The notes beneath the pieces were generated by a model. The model was not told the DNA's origin. It saw only the letters and a list, made by a program, of their open reading frames with translations, and did no database searches. Positions 32,294 to 41,600 of a DNA stretch of 64,000 nt are shown piece after piece. The stretch is from the NCBI RefSeq assembly GCF_001423405.1, contig NZ_LMNS01000036.1:248001-312000 (forward strand). The letters run 5' to 3'. Both the position numbers and the translations under genes were made by a program. The stretch is from Methylobacterium sp. Leaf123. Its GTDB lineage: Bacteria; Pseudomonadota; Alphaproteobacteria; Rhizobiales; Beijerinckiaceae. How positions within the stretch are numbered: position 1 is the stretch's first letter; each line of letters starts with the position of its first letter.

Positions 32294-33355
32294 ATGCGCG
32301 CGCCGCTGCCTCAGCCCCATCCCGAGCGGGACGCCGCTCCGGCGGTCGCGGTCGCCCCGCTCCCGCCGGTGGCGGGCGCTGCCCCGGTCACCGGGCGGGC
32401 GCGGCTTTCCTGGGTCGGCGCGCCGCGCCCGCTGACCCGGCGGCGGCGCGTGGCGCTCACCCTGCTCTCCTTCCTGCTGCCGCTCGGCCTGTGGGCGGCG
32501 GTCTCCTACCTGCCCTTCCTCTGGCACCCGCTGATCGAGGTCACGAATCCCGGTGACGTCCCCTGGATGGAGCCCGGCATGCGGGTGCCGCGGGCGGCCT
32601 TTTCCGAGGAGGTCGCGGCGGCTCAAGGCGCCGGGACCGCTTCGCCCGAGGGACGGCCCGCCAACCCCGTCTACCTGCCCGCGCCGCACGAGGTCGCGGT
32701 GGCCTTCTGGACCTCGCTCACGGCCCCGCCGCCGCAGCGCGACACGATCTGGCTGCCCGCGAGCCTGTGGCACTCGATCCAGATCATTTTTTGGGGTTTT
32801 ACCCTCTCCTCCCTGGTCGGCGTGCCGCTGGGCATCCTGTGCGGGGCGCAACCGACGATCGCCCGGCTGACCGAGCCCGTGATCGAGTTCGTGCGCTACC
32901 TGCCCGCCCCCGCTTTCGGCGCGCTGATGGTCGCGATCCTCGGGATCTATGACGGGCCGAAGATCGCCATCATCGTCATCGGCACGTTCTTCCAGCAGGT
33001 GCTCGTCATCGCCAACACCACGCGCCGGGTCGATCCGCTGCTGATCGAGGCCGCGCTCACCATGGGCTCGCGCAACCTGCGCCTGATCCGCCGGGTGGTC
33101 GTGCCGGCGGTGCTGCCGCAGATCTACCGCGACCAGCGCATCCTGCTCGGCTGGGCCTGGACCTACCTCATCGTTGCCGAGCTGATCGGCACGTCCTCGG
33201 GCATCACCTTCTTCATCACGCAGCAGGCCCGCTACCAGCATTTCGACAACGTCTACGCGGCGATCCTCGTGATCGGCCTCGTCGGCATCGCCACCGACAT
33301 CGCCCTGGCGCTGATCGGCCGCCGCCTGTTCCCCTATGCGAGGGCCGAGGCATGA
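32294..33355 (+). CDS. ABC importer permease (SsuC/TauC type) of the guanidine operon
   Basis: A 353-residue permease, longer than the usual 250-270 because of an N-terminal Pro/Ala-rich tail and a periplasmic loop of about 80 residues after the first helix (ALTLLSFLLPLGLWAAVSYL, then a loop to about residue 155). The core has IIFWGFTLSSLVGVPLGIL and the EAA loop EAALTMGSRNLRLIRRVVVPAVLPQIY. The ATG at 32294 follows the preceding stop by 10 nt with TGAGGGCG upstream; GTG 32288 is possible. The stop overlaps the ATPase start (ATGA). Confidence 0.85.
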   Translation: MRAPLPQPHPERDAAPAVAVAPLPPVAGAAPVTGRARLSWVGAPRPLTRRRRVALTLLSFLLPLGLWAAVSYLPFLWHPLIEVTNPGDVPWMEPGMRVPRAAFSEEVAAAQGAGTASPEGRPANPVYLPAPHEVAVAFWTSLTAPPPQRDTIWLPASLWHSIQIIFWGFTLSSLVGVPLGILCGAQPTIARLTEPVIEFVRYLPAPAFGALMVAILGIYDGPKIAIIVIGTFFQQVLVIANTTRRVDPLLIEAALTMGSRNLRLIRRVVVPAVLPQIYRDQRILLGWAWTYLIVAELIGTSSGITFFITQQARYQHFDNVYAAILVIGLVGIATDIALALIGRRLFPYARAEA

Positions 33356-34302
33356 GAGACGGCATGAGCGCGTCCGCTCCCATCCCGCTGACGACCGAGC
33401 CGTGCGACTACCGCACGCAATGCGAGCCCGTGCGCGCCCGCTTCGACCGGCTGAAGGCCCGCGACGTCGCCCTGCGGGTCGAGGGCCTCGGCAAGGTGTT
33501 TCGCAACGCGGACGGCGCCGAGACCGTGGCGCTCCGCGGCATCGATCTCGTCACCCATCGCCGCGAGTTCCTCTGCGTGGTCGGGCCGTCGGGCTGCGGC
33601 AAGTCCACCTTCGTGCGCATCCTCGCCGGGCTCGAGACCAAGAGTTCGGGCAGCGTGAGCGTCGGCGGCGTGCCGGTCTCCGGCCCCGGCGCCGACCGGG
33701 GCATGGTGTTCCAGGGCTACACGCTGTTCCCCTGGCTCACCGTGCTGCGCAACGTCGCCTTCGGGTTGGAGGAGAACGGCGAGTCGCGCCACGTCGCCGA
33801 GCGCGAGGCGGCGCAGTGGCTCGCCCTGATCGGGCTGGAGCGCTTCGCCCATGCCTACCCGCACCAGCTCTCCGGCGGCATGAAGCAGCGCGTGGCCATC
33901 GCCCGCGCGCTGGCGATGCGCCCGCGCATCCTGCTGATGGACGAGCCGTTCTCGGCGCTCGACACCCAGTCGCGGGCGCGGATGCAGGCCTACCTGATCG
34001 AGATCTGGCGCAAGATCGACATCACCATCGTCTTCATCACCCACGATCTCGACGAGGCCATCACCCTCGCCGACCGCATCCTCGTCCTGAAGGCCCATCC
34101 CGGCGAGGTCGAGGAGCTGATCGAGGTGCCGGTGCCCCGGCCGCGCCATCCCGGCCAGAGCCTGACGCCGGAATTCCGCGCCACCCGCGCCCGGCTCGAC
34201 GCGCTGATCCATCCCGGCGAGGCGGAGGCCGACGGCCCGGCCGATCTCGGTGGCCTCGACATGGTGACCCGGATGGCGAGCGTGGGGGACGAGGTCGAAT
34301 GA
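33352..34302 (+). CDS. ABC importer ATPase of the guanidine operon
   Basis: A 316-residue ATPase of the nitrate/sulfonate/taurine group. Motifs are VVGPSGCGKST (Walker A), MVFQGYTLFPW (Q-loop), QLSGGMKQRVAIARAL (signature), ILLMDEPFSALD (Walker B) and FITHDLDEAI (H-loop). The first 40 residues precede the ATPase domain and contain two cysteines about 10 apart (PCDYRTQCE). Its start and stop overlap the neighbours by ATGA, so permease, ATPase and the creatininase-like gene are translationally coupled. Confidence 0.9.
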   Translation: MRDGMSASAPIPLTTEPCDYRTQCEPVRARFDRLKARDVALRVEGLGKVFRNADGAETVALRGIDLVTHRREFLCVVGPSGCGKSTFVRILAGLETKSSGSVSVGGVPVSGPGADRGMVFQGYTLFPWLTVLRNVAFGLEENGESRHVAEREAAQWLALIGLERFAHAYPHQLSGGMKQRVAIARALAMRPRILLMDEPFSALDTQSRARMQAYLIEIWRKIDITIVFITHDLDEAITLADRILVLKAHPGEVEELIEVPVPRPRHPGQSLTPEFRATRARLDALIHPGEAEADGPADLGGLDMVTRMASVGDEVE

Positions 34303-35099
34303 GCGCTCTCCCGAATCTCCCCTTACTGTGGTCCGACCGCACCTGGGAAGAAATCCCCGGTGATCTCGACGCCGCCGCGGCGGCCGCGCTCCTGCCCATC
34401 GGCGCCACCGAGCAGCACGGGCCGCATCTCGGCTGCGGCATGGATTTCGTGCTGGCGGATGCCGTCTGCCGCGAGGTCTCGGCGCGCACCCGTGTGCCGA
34501 TGCTGCCCACCCTGCCCTATGGCTGCTCGCTCGGCCATTCCCGGCGCTGGCCCGGCACCCTCGCCCTCGACCCGGTCGTGATGACCGAGCTCGTCCGGCA
34601 GATCGGGGCCCAGGCCTACTATTCGGGCGTGCGCCGTCTCTTCCTCGTCAACGCCCACGTCACCAACGCCGCCCCCTTGCGCTGCGCGCTCGAATTGCTG
34701 CGGGCGGCCCACGACGACCTGATGGTGGCGCTGGTCAACACCGCGACCGTCAGCGAGCGGGTGCGCGCGGCCCACTTCCTCGACGCCGAGGACTGGCACG
34801 CCAACCGCGCCGAGACCGCGCTGATGCAGGCGATGGCCCCGGCTCTAGTACGCGAGAACCGCATTGCGGAGGCCGACGACCCGGACCGCACCCAAAACCT
34901 CGTCTTCGCCCATCCGGTCAACCGCACCAGCCGCAACGGCGTCACCGGCTTCCCCACGCAGGCGAGCCCGGCCGAGGGCGCCGCGCTGTTCGCCTGGATG
35001 GTCGAGGATCTGACCGCCCTCGTCCGCCGCGGGCTCACCGAGACCCCGCCCCTCCCCCATTCCTACGACGGCCCCGCCGTCGCCACGCCAGGAGCCTGA
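34299..35099 (+). CDS. Divergent creatininase-family amidohydrolase
   Basis: A 266-residue member of the creatininase/MftE fold. PIGATEQHGPHLGCGMDF keeps the first metal ligands (Glu38, His40, Asp49) and GHSRRWPGTLAL is the family segment. The usual NGHGGN or NGHYEN box is NAHVTN (His120 kept, the Glu122 position is Thr) and the usual HAGExET box is HANRAETAL. These changes suggest a different substrate or a changed metal site. It lies inside the guanidine operon, coupled to the ATPase and 4 nt before the GlnT-like gene. Amidohydrolysis of a guanidino or amide compound is an inference. Confidence 0.82.
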   Translation: MSALPNLPLLWSDRTWEEIPGDLDAAAAAALLPIGATEQHGPHLGCGMDFVLADAVCREVSARTRVPMLPTLPYGCSLGHSRRWPGTLALDPVVMTELVRQIGAQAYYSGVRRLFLVNAHVTNAAPLRCALELLRAAHDDLMVALVNTATVSERVRAAHFLDAEDWHANRAETALMQAMAPALVRENRIAEADDPDRTQNLVFAHPVNRTSRNGVTGFPTQASPAEGAALFAWMVEDLTALVRRGLTETPPLPHSYDGPAVATPGA

Positions 35100-35103
35100 C
35101 CGC

Positions 35104-36477
35104 ATGGGCCATGCAACCGACATCGATCCGCAGGTTCGCGCCGTACAGGACGATCTGCGCGCGAAGGGCGTGAAATACGTCATCGGCGCCTATGTCGACA
35201 TCCACGGCGCGCAGAAGGCCAAGGTGGTGCCGATCGACCACCTGCCGCAGATGGCGGCGGGCTCCGAGCGCTATACCGGCTACGCCCTCGACGGGCTGGG
35301 CCAAGCGCCGAACGAGGACGAGATCGCCTCGGTCCCGGATTTCTCGCAGGTCATCCAGCTCCCCTGGGAGAGCAAGCTCGCCTGGGCGCCGGCCGACCTG
35401 ACCTTCCAGGGCAAGCCCTACCCGCTCTCGACCCGTGTCGCCCTCAAGAATGTCCTGGCTCAGGCCGAGGCGATGGGCTTCGGCTTCAATCTCGGCATCG
35501 AATGCGAGATCTTCCTGCTGCGCCAAGCCGCCGACGGCTCGCTGCACACGCCGGTGGCGGACGATAAGCTGGTGAAGCCCTGCTACGACGTGCGCGGCTT
35601 CATCGACAACTTCTCCTGGCTCGACAAGGTCGCGACCACGATCAACGATCTCGGCTGGGATTTGTACTCGTTCGACCATGAGGATGCGAACGGACAGTTC
35701 GAGTTCGACTTCCAATACGCCGACGCGCTGACCATGTGCGACCGGCTGACCTTCTTCCGCATGATGACCAAGCATTACGCGAAGGAGGAGGGTCTCATCG
35801 CCACGATGATGCCCAAGCCCTTTGCCGACCGCACCGGCAACGGCGCCCACTTCAACATGTCGCTCTCCGACCGCGAGACCGGCCGCAACCTCTTCGCCTG
35901 CGCGCCCAGTGAGGATCCCCGCGGCCTCGGCCTCACCGAGACCGGCTACCACTTCATCGGCGGCGTGCTGCGCCACGGCCGGGCGCTCTGCGCGGCCTTC
36001 GCGCCGACCGTGAACAGCTACAAGCGCCTCGTGCGCCAGGGCGCGATGGCCGGCTTCTCCTGGGCGCCGGTGTTCAACTCCTATGGCTCGAATAACCGCA
36101 CCAACTCGGTGCGCGTGCCGGCCGGCGGCGGGCGCTGCGAGAGCCGCAACGCGGACGGCGCGGTCAACCCCTACCTCGCCGCCGCCCTGGTGCTCGCGGC
36201 GGGTCTCGAGGGCGTGCGCGAGCGGATCGACCCCGGCCAGCCCAACGAGGACAACCTCTACGCCCTGAGCGACGGCGAGCGCCGGGCACGCGGCATCGCC
36301 TTCCTGCCCCAGACCCTGCAGGAGGCGGTCGATGCCTTCGCCGCCGATCCCCTGGTCGAGGCGACGCTGGGCTCAGGCCTGCGCGAGGAGTTCATCCGCA
36401 CCAAGCGCGAGGAGTGGAACGCCTACCATCTCACGGTGAGCCCGTGGGAGATCGAGCGCTACAGTCATTTGTTCTAG
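35104..36477 (+). CDS. glnT: Type III glutamine-synthetase-family ligase (GlnT/GmaS-like)
   Basis: A 457-residue ATP-dependent ammonia or amine ligase. N-terminal beta-grasp GVKYVIGAYVDIHGAQKAKVVPIDHL, metal-site IECEIFLL, QFEFDFQYADALT, NGAHFNMSLSD, then GSNNRTNSVRVPAGGG and NADGAVNPYLAAALVLAAG are the family landmarks. In rhizobia and methylotrophs members include GlnT and gamma-glutamylmethylamide synthetase, so both ammonia and methylamine are possible acceptors. It follows the creatininase-like gene by 4 nt. A role in assimilating ammonia or amine released by the pathway is reasonable but not shown. Confidence 0.82.
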   Translation: MGHATDIDPQVRAVQDDLRAKGVKYVIGAYVDIHGAQKAKVVPIDHLPQMAAGSERYTGYALDGLGQAPNEDEIASVPDFSQVIQLPWESKLAWAPADLTFQGKPYPLSTRVALKNVLAQAEAMGFGFNLGIECEIFLLRQAADGSLHTPVADDKLVKPCYDVRGFIDNFSWLDKVATTINDLGWDLYSFDHEDANGQFEFDFQYADALTMCDRLTFFRMMTKHYAKEEGLIATMMPKPFADRTGNGAHFNMSLSDRETGRNLFACAPSEDPRGLGLTETGYHFIGGVLRHGRALCAAFAPTVNSYKRLVRQGAMAGFSWAPVFNSYGSNNRTNSVRVPAGGGRCESRNADGAVNPYLAAALVLAAGLEGVRERIDPGQPNEDNLYALSDGERRARGIAFLPQTLQEAVDAFAADPLVEATLGSGLREEFIRTKREEWNAYHLTVSPWEIERYSHLF

Positions 36478-36580
36478 AGCGCTTTCCGATGAAGTGGACG
36501 CCGGTTCGGCGAAAGAAAGCACGTTGAAATACAGGCCTGAAGACGCCGGCCTGATGCAATCAGGTCGGATACGGCTCTAG
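36477..36580 (+). repeat. Dispersed repeat, family A, copy 3
   Basis: GAGCGCTTTCCGATGAAGTG...CCGGTTCGGCGAAAGAAAGC aligns with copies 1 and 2, and it ends with the GCCGGCCTGATGCAATCAGG / GTCGGATACGGCTCTAG part shared with the 15301 hairpin. It starts at the glnT-like stop codon and separates it from the cupin gene. Confidence 0.8.
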
Positions 36581-36595
36581 GCGGAGGTTTTTATC

Positions 36596-36943
36596 ATGAA
36601 GACTGTTGTCGCCTTCGCGAATTCGTCCGCCGAGCCCTCGACCTACCGGCCGGCGCCGGAGCGCATCCTGGCCGGAGACCCTGTTCAGACCGCGGCGCTC
36701 CACTTCACCAGCGCCGACGGGCGCTTCACCGCCGGCACCTGGGCGGCGGAGCGGGGGACGTGGCGGGTCGTCTTCACCGAGAGCGAGTTCTGCCACCTGC
36801 TCGAAGGGGTGATCGTCGTTACCGACGAGGCCGGCACGCAGACCACCTTCCGGGCCGGCGACGCCTTCGTTTCGCCGGCCGGTTTCACCGGCACCTGGGA
36901 GATCGTCGAGCCCGCCCGGAAGCTCTTCGCCTTCTACGAGTAG
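36596..36943 (+). CDS. Small cupin-domain protein
   Basis: A 115-residue single-domain cupin (DUF861/EutQ-like pattern: GTWAAERGTWRVVFTESEFCHLLEGVIVVTDEAGTQTTFRAGDAFVSPAGFTGTWEIVEPARKLFAFYE). The metal-site histidines usual in enzymatic cupins are mostly absent; only one His is in the first motif (EFCHLLEG), so a binding rather than catalytic role is likely. GGAGG (36583-36587) is 8 nt before the ATG. The gene is bracketed by two different dispersed repeats and may be a separate insertion into the operon. Confidence 0.8.
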   Translation: MKTVVAFANSSAEPSTYRPAPERILAGDPVQTAALHFTSADGRFTAGTWAAERGTWRVVFTESEFCHLLEGVIVVTDEAGTQTTFRAGDAFVSPAGFTGTWEIVEPARKLFAFYE

Positions 36944-36982
36944 ACGCGAGCCGAAAGCTGCCTTCGCACATCCCATCCTCAC

Positions 36983-37091
36983 CCTCATCCTGAGGTGCTG
37001 AGCGTCAGCTCAGCCTCGAAGGAGGGCTCCAGGGATCGCGCGACGTCTGGAGCCCTCCTTCGAGGCCGCTTCGCGGCACCTCAGGATGAGG
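36983..37091 (+). repeat. Dispersed palindromic repeat, family B, copy 2
   Basis: Bounded by CCTCATCCTGAGGTG (36983-36997) and CACCTCAGGATGAGG (37077-37091). Inner segments CTCGAAGGAGGGCTCCAG and CTGGAGCCCTCCTTCGAG are perfect inverses, so nearly the whole unit folds into one hairpin. It lies inside the guanidine operon, between the cupin and the first DUF1989 gene. Confidence 0.85.
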
Positions 37092-37196
37092 GCGAGGACG
37101 GGACAGGACATCAAAACCCCATTCGGCCTGCCGGGACGGCCCGGCCGCGACAGGGCTCTCCGGCCGGGACGACCCGGCCCCTTCGGAGACACGACC

Positions 37197-38009
37197 ATGT
37201 CGGACGACGCGAGCGTGATTGCGGAAAACCGCCGCCGCTACGAGGCGCTGAAGCAGGCGGGCCAGGGCCACGCCCCGCGCGCCCTGCCCGGCCCGAGCCC
37301 GCGTGGCGGCGTGCCGCTCGACGCGGGCGCGATCCTCCATCGCGAGACCATCCCCGGCGGCTGGTACTGGACCACCGCGCTGAAGGCCGGCGAGGCGCTC
37401 CGGCTCGGCCTCGATCACGGCCCGTCGAGCGTCGCGCTGGTCGCGTGGTCGGCCGCCGATACCAGCGAGCGGCTGAACTATGCCGACACCGTGAAGGTGC
37501 AGTGGACGGCCGCCCTCGCTAAGGGCCGGGTGCTGTTCTCCGATATGGGCCGGGTGATGTTCTCGCTCGTCGAGGATTCCTGCGGCGCGCACGACGCCCT
37601 CGTCGGCGGCTCCAATGCCGCTTCGAATGCGGCGCGCTATGCCGGCGGTCCGCACCGCAACACCCGCGACAACCTCGTTCTGGCCGCCCTCAAGAGCGGG
37701 CTGGAGCGGCGCGACATCCCTGCCTGCATCGCGTTCTTCGCCCCCGTCGTGGTCGGGCCCGAGGGGCGCTTTGCCTGGAACGCCGCCGGCCGCGTGGCGG
37801 GCGATTTCGTCGATCTGCGCGCCGAGATGGACCTGATCGTCACCCTCTCGAACTGCCCCCATCCCCTCGATCCGGCGCCCGATTACGCGCCGAACCCGGT
37901 CGCCGTCACCCGCTTCCGGGCCCCTGCCCCGGCGGCGGACGACCTCTGCCGCACCGCCACGATCGAGGCCGTGCGCGGCTTCGAGAACAACGCCGCCGCC
38001 GGCTTCTGA
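37197..38009 (+). CDS. DUF1989 protein, urea-carboxylase-associated type 1 (carboxyguanidine deiminase subunit)
   Basis: A 270-residue member of the family long annotated as urea amidolyase-associated protein 1, now understood in riboswitch-linked operons as one half of the heteromeric carboxyguanidine deiminase (CgdAB), which converts carboxyguanidine to allophanate and ammonia. Conserved parts are RETIPGGWYWTTALKAGEALRL, VLFSDMGRVMFSLVEDSCGAHDALVGG and RVAGDFVDLRAEMDLIVTLSNCPHPLDP. ATG 37197 was chosen at the start of the conserved MSDDASVIAENRRRYEALKQ; the frame continues upstream only into the repeat. The second subunit follows after 14 nt. Which of CgdA or CgdB this is was not resolved. 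Confidence 0.85.
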   Translation: MSDDASVIAENRRRYEALKQAGQGHAPRALPGPSPRGGVPLDAGAILHRETIPGGWYWTTALKAGEALRLGLDHGPSSVALVAWSAADTSERLNYADTVKVQWTAALAKGRVLFSDMGRVMFSLVEDSCGAHDALVGGSNAASNAARYAGGPHRNTRDNLVLAALKSGLERRDIPACIAFFAPVVVGPEGRFAWNAAGRVAGDFVDLRAEMDLIVTLSNCPHPLDPAPDYAPNPVAVTRFRAPAPAADDLCRTATIEAVRGFENNAAAGF

Positions 38010-38023
38010 GGGGAGCGAGACCC

Positions 38024-38659
38024 ATGACCGACACCGTGATCACGCTCTTCGACCAAGTCGTTCTGGATCAGGTCGTGCCCGCCCAGGCGCCGTTCTCCAC
38101 CCTCGTGCGGGCCGGCCAGACTATCCGGATCGAGGACAGCCAGGGCTGCCAGGCTGTCGACACCCTGTTCTACCGCGCCGACGACCCGGGCGAGCGCTAC
38201 TCGTCCCAGGATACGGTGCGCGCGCAAGGGGCGGCCTACGTCACCACCGGCACGCGGGTGATGTCGAACGAGGGCCGGGTGATGCTCACCGTCACCGCGG
38301 ATTCCTGCGGGCGCCACGACACCTCCGCCGGGGCCTGCTCCTGCGAGAGCAACACCGTCCGCTTTGGCCACGCCACCAAGTATCTCCACGCCTGCCGCGA
38401 GAATTTCGCCCTGGAAGTCGCAAAGTACGGCCTGTCGAAGCGCGACATCGTGCCGAACATCAACTTCTTCATGAACGTGCCAATCGAGCAGGATGGCGGG
38501 CTCGCCATCGTCGACGGCGTCTCCTCGCCCGGCGACTATGTCGAGCTGCGGGCCGAGATGGACGTGATCTGCGTGATCTCGAACTGCCCGCAGATCAACA
38601 ACCCCTGCAACGGCTTCAACCCCACGCCGATCCGCGTGACCGTCCGCGGCGAGGCCTGA
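38024..38659 (+). CDS. DUF1989 protein, urea-carboxylase-associated type 2 (carboxyguanidine deiminase subunit)
   Basis: A 211-residue partner of the upstream protein. It keeps the DUF1989 core: TIRIEDSQGCQAVDTLFYRADD, VMLTVTADSCGRHDTSAGACSCESNTVRFG (metal-ligand Cys and His), NINFFMNVPIEQDGG and DYVELRAEMDVICVISNCPQINNPCNGFNPTPI. It would act with the type 1 subunit on carboxyguanidine. A GGGGAGCG site precedes the ATG, and the carboxylase gene follows 4 nt after the stop, so the three genes are a unit. Confidence 0.88.
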   Translation: MTDTVITLFDQVVLDQVVPAQAPFSTLVRAGQTIRIEDSQGCQAVDTLFYRADDPGERYSSQDTVRAQGAAYVTTGTRVMSNEGRVMLTVTADSCGRHDTSAGACSCESNTVRFGHATKYLHACRENFALEVAKYGLSKRDIVPNINFFMNVPIEQDGGLAIVDGVSSPGDYVELRAEMDVICVISNCPQINNPCNGFNPTPIRVTVRGEA

Positions 38660-38663
38660 GCGC

Positions 38664-41600
38664 ATGTTCGCCAAGGTCCTGGTCGCCAATCGCGGCGAGA
38701 TCGCCGCCCGCGTCGTGCGCACCTTGCGGCGCATGGGCATCGCCTCGGTCGCCGTCTACTCGGACGCCGACCGCTTCACCCCAGGCGTGCTCGCCGCCGA
38801 CGAGGCCGTGCGCCTCGGCCCCGCACCGGCCGCGCAGAGCTATCTCGACGTCGAGGCCGTCATCGCCGCCTGTCGCGCGACCGGCGCCGAGGCGGTCCAT
38901 CCCGGCTATGGCTTCCTGTCGGAGAATGTCGGCTTCGCCGAGCGGCTGGCGGCGGAGGGCATCCGCTTCATCGGGCCGCGCCCGGAGCATCTGCGCGCCT
39001 TCGGCCTCAAGCACACGGCCCGCGAGCTGGCCAAGGCCAGCGGCGTGCCGCTCCTGCCGGGCACTGACCTGCTGCCAGATGTCGAGACGGCGCTGAGCGC
39101 GGCCGAGACGATCGGCTATCCCGTGATGCTCAAGAGCACGGCGGGCGGCGGCGGCATCGGCATGCAGCTTTGCCACTCGGCGCAAGAGTTGGCCGAGCGT
39201 TTCGCCGCGGTCGAGCGCACGGCGCGGGCCAGCTTCGGTGATGCCCGCGTCTATCTCGAACGCTTCGTGGCACAGGCCCGCCATGTCGAGGTGCAGATCT
39301 TCGGCGACGGGCGCGGCCGCGTCGTGGCGCTCGGCGAACGCGACTGCTCGCTCCAGCGCCGGAACCAGAAGGTGATCGAGGAGACCCCGGCCCCCGGCCT
39401 CTCCGACGCCGTGCACGCCCGACTCCACGCCGCGGCGGTGGCGTTGGGGGAGAGCGTCGCCTACGCCTCCGCCGGCACGGTCGAGTTCATCTACGATCCG
39501 GACCGCGAGGACTTCTCCTTCCTCGAAGTGAACACGCGGCTCCAAGTCGAGCACCCGGTGACGGAGGCGGTGTTCGGCATCGACCTCGTGGAATGGATGG
39601 TGCGCCAGGCCGCGGGCGAGGATCCGATCGCGGCGGCCGGGCCGCTCGTGCCGAAGGGCGCGGCGATCGAGGCGCGGCTCTATGCCGAGATCCCGCACGC
39701 GAATTTCTCGCCGAGCGCCGGCCTACTGACCGAGGTGCGTTTCCCCGAGCACGCCCGCATCGACGGCTGGATCGCCACCGGCACCGAGGTCACTCCGTTC
39801 TACGACCCGATGCTCGCCAAGATCATCGTCACCGGCGCCGACCGGCCGGCGGCGCTCGCCGCGCTCCGGCAGGCGCTGGCCGACACCGCCGTCTCCGGCA
39901 TCGAGACCAACCTCGATTACCTGCGCACCATCGCCGCCTCCGACCTGCTGGCGAGCGGGCGGGTCGCGACCACGGCCCTGCGCGACCTCGCCTACGCCCC
40001 CAAAAGCATCGAGGTGCTGCTGCCGGGCGCCCAGTCGAGCCTTCAGGAACTGCCCGGCCGCCTCGGCCTGTGGGAGGTCGGCGTGCCGCCGAGCGGGCCG
40101 ATGGACGCCCGCTCCTTCGCCCAGGCCAACGCCCTCGTCGGCAACGGGCCGGACACCTGCGCCCTCGAACTCACGGTTTCGGGCCCGACGCTGCGCTTCC
40201 ACACGGAGGCTGTGGTGGCGCTCGCGGGCGCCGCGATGTGTCTCACCCTCGACGGGGAGACGCGCCCGCACGGGCAGGCGTTTCCGGTGAGGGCGGGCCA
40301 GACGCTCGCCATCGGCGCGATCGAGGGGCCGGGCCAGCGCGCCTATCTCGCCCTGCGCGGCGGCCTCGCGGCGCCCGTGGTGCTCGGTTCGCGCGCGACC
40401 TTCGCGCTCGGCGCCTTCGGCGGTCACGCCACCGGCGTCCTCAAGGCCGGCGACGTGCTCCATCTCGGCGACGCGCCGGAGGTCGCCGCCGCCCCGCCCG
40501 AGCCCGCGCCGCTGACGCAGGATTGGGAGATCGGCGTCGTCTACGGCCCGCACGGTGCGCCGGACTTTTTCCAAGAGGCCGACATCGCCGACCTGTTCGC
40601 GGAATCCTACGAGGTCCACTTCAACTCGGCCCGCACGGGCGTGCGCCTGATCGGTCCGACGCCGCGCTGGGCGCGGACCGATGGCGGCGAGGCGGGCTTG
40701 CACCCCTCGAACCTCCACGACAACGCCTATGCCGTCGGCGCCATCGACTTCACCGGCGACATGCCGATCCTGCTCGGCCCCGACGGCCCGAGCCTCGGCG
40801 GCTTCGTCTGCCCGGCGGTGATCGCCCGTGACGAACTCTGGAAGATGGGCCAGCTCCGGCCCGGCGACACGGTGCGCTTCCGGCCCCTGGCCCGGCCGGA
40901 GGACGCGATGGCCGCGCCAGCTCTGATCGGTGGCGCGGACGCAGAGGCCGGCTCGCCCATCCTCGCCCGCGACGAGACCGGCCCGGTCCCCGTCGCCTAT
41001 CGCCGCCAGGGCGACGACAACCTCCTCGTCGAGTACGGCCCGATGGCCCTCGACATCGGCTTGCGGCTGCGCGTCCACCTCCTCGCCGAGGCGGTCCGTG
41101 CCGCGCGGCTCCCCGGACTGACCGACCTGACGCCCGGCATCCGCTCGCTTCAGATCCACTACGACGGCACGGCGCTGCCGCGCCACCGCCTGCTCGGCAG
41201 CTTGCGCGAGATCGAGGCCGGTTTGCCGGCCGCGGAGGCGGTGAGCGTCCCGAGCCGCATTATCCACCTGCCGCTCTCGTGGAACGACCCGCAGGCGGAA
41301 CTCGCCATGCGCAAGTATCAGGAGCTGGTGCGCCCCAACGCGCCCTGGTGCCCCTCGAACATCGAGTTCATCCGCCGCATCAACGGTTTGCCCGACGAGG
41401 CGGCGGTGCGGAACATCATCTTCGATGCGAGCTACCTCGTGATGGGGCTCGGCGACGTCTATCTCGGCGCCCCGGTCGCCACCCCGGTCGATCCGCGCCA
41501 CCGCCTCGTGACCACCAAGTACAACCCGGCCCGCACTTGGACGCCGGAGAACGCGGTCGGGATCGGCGGCGCCTATATGTGCATCTACGGCATGGAGGGG

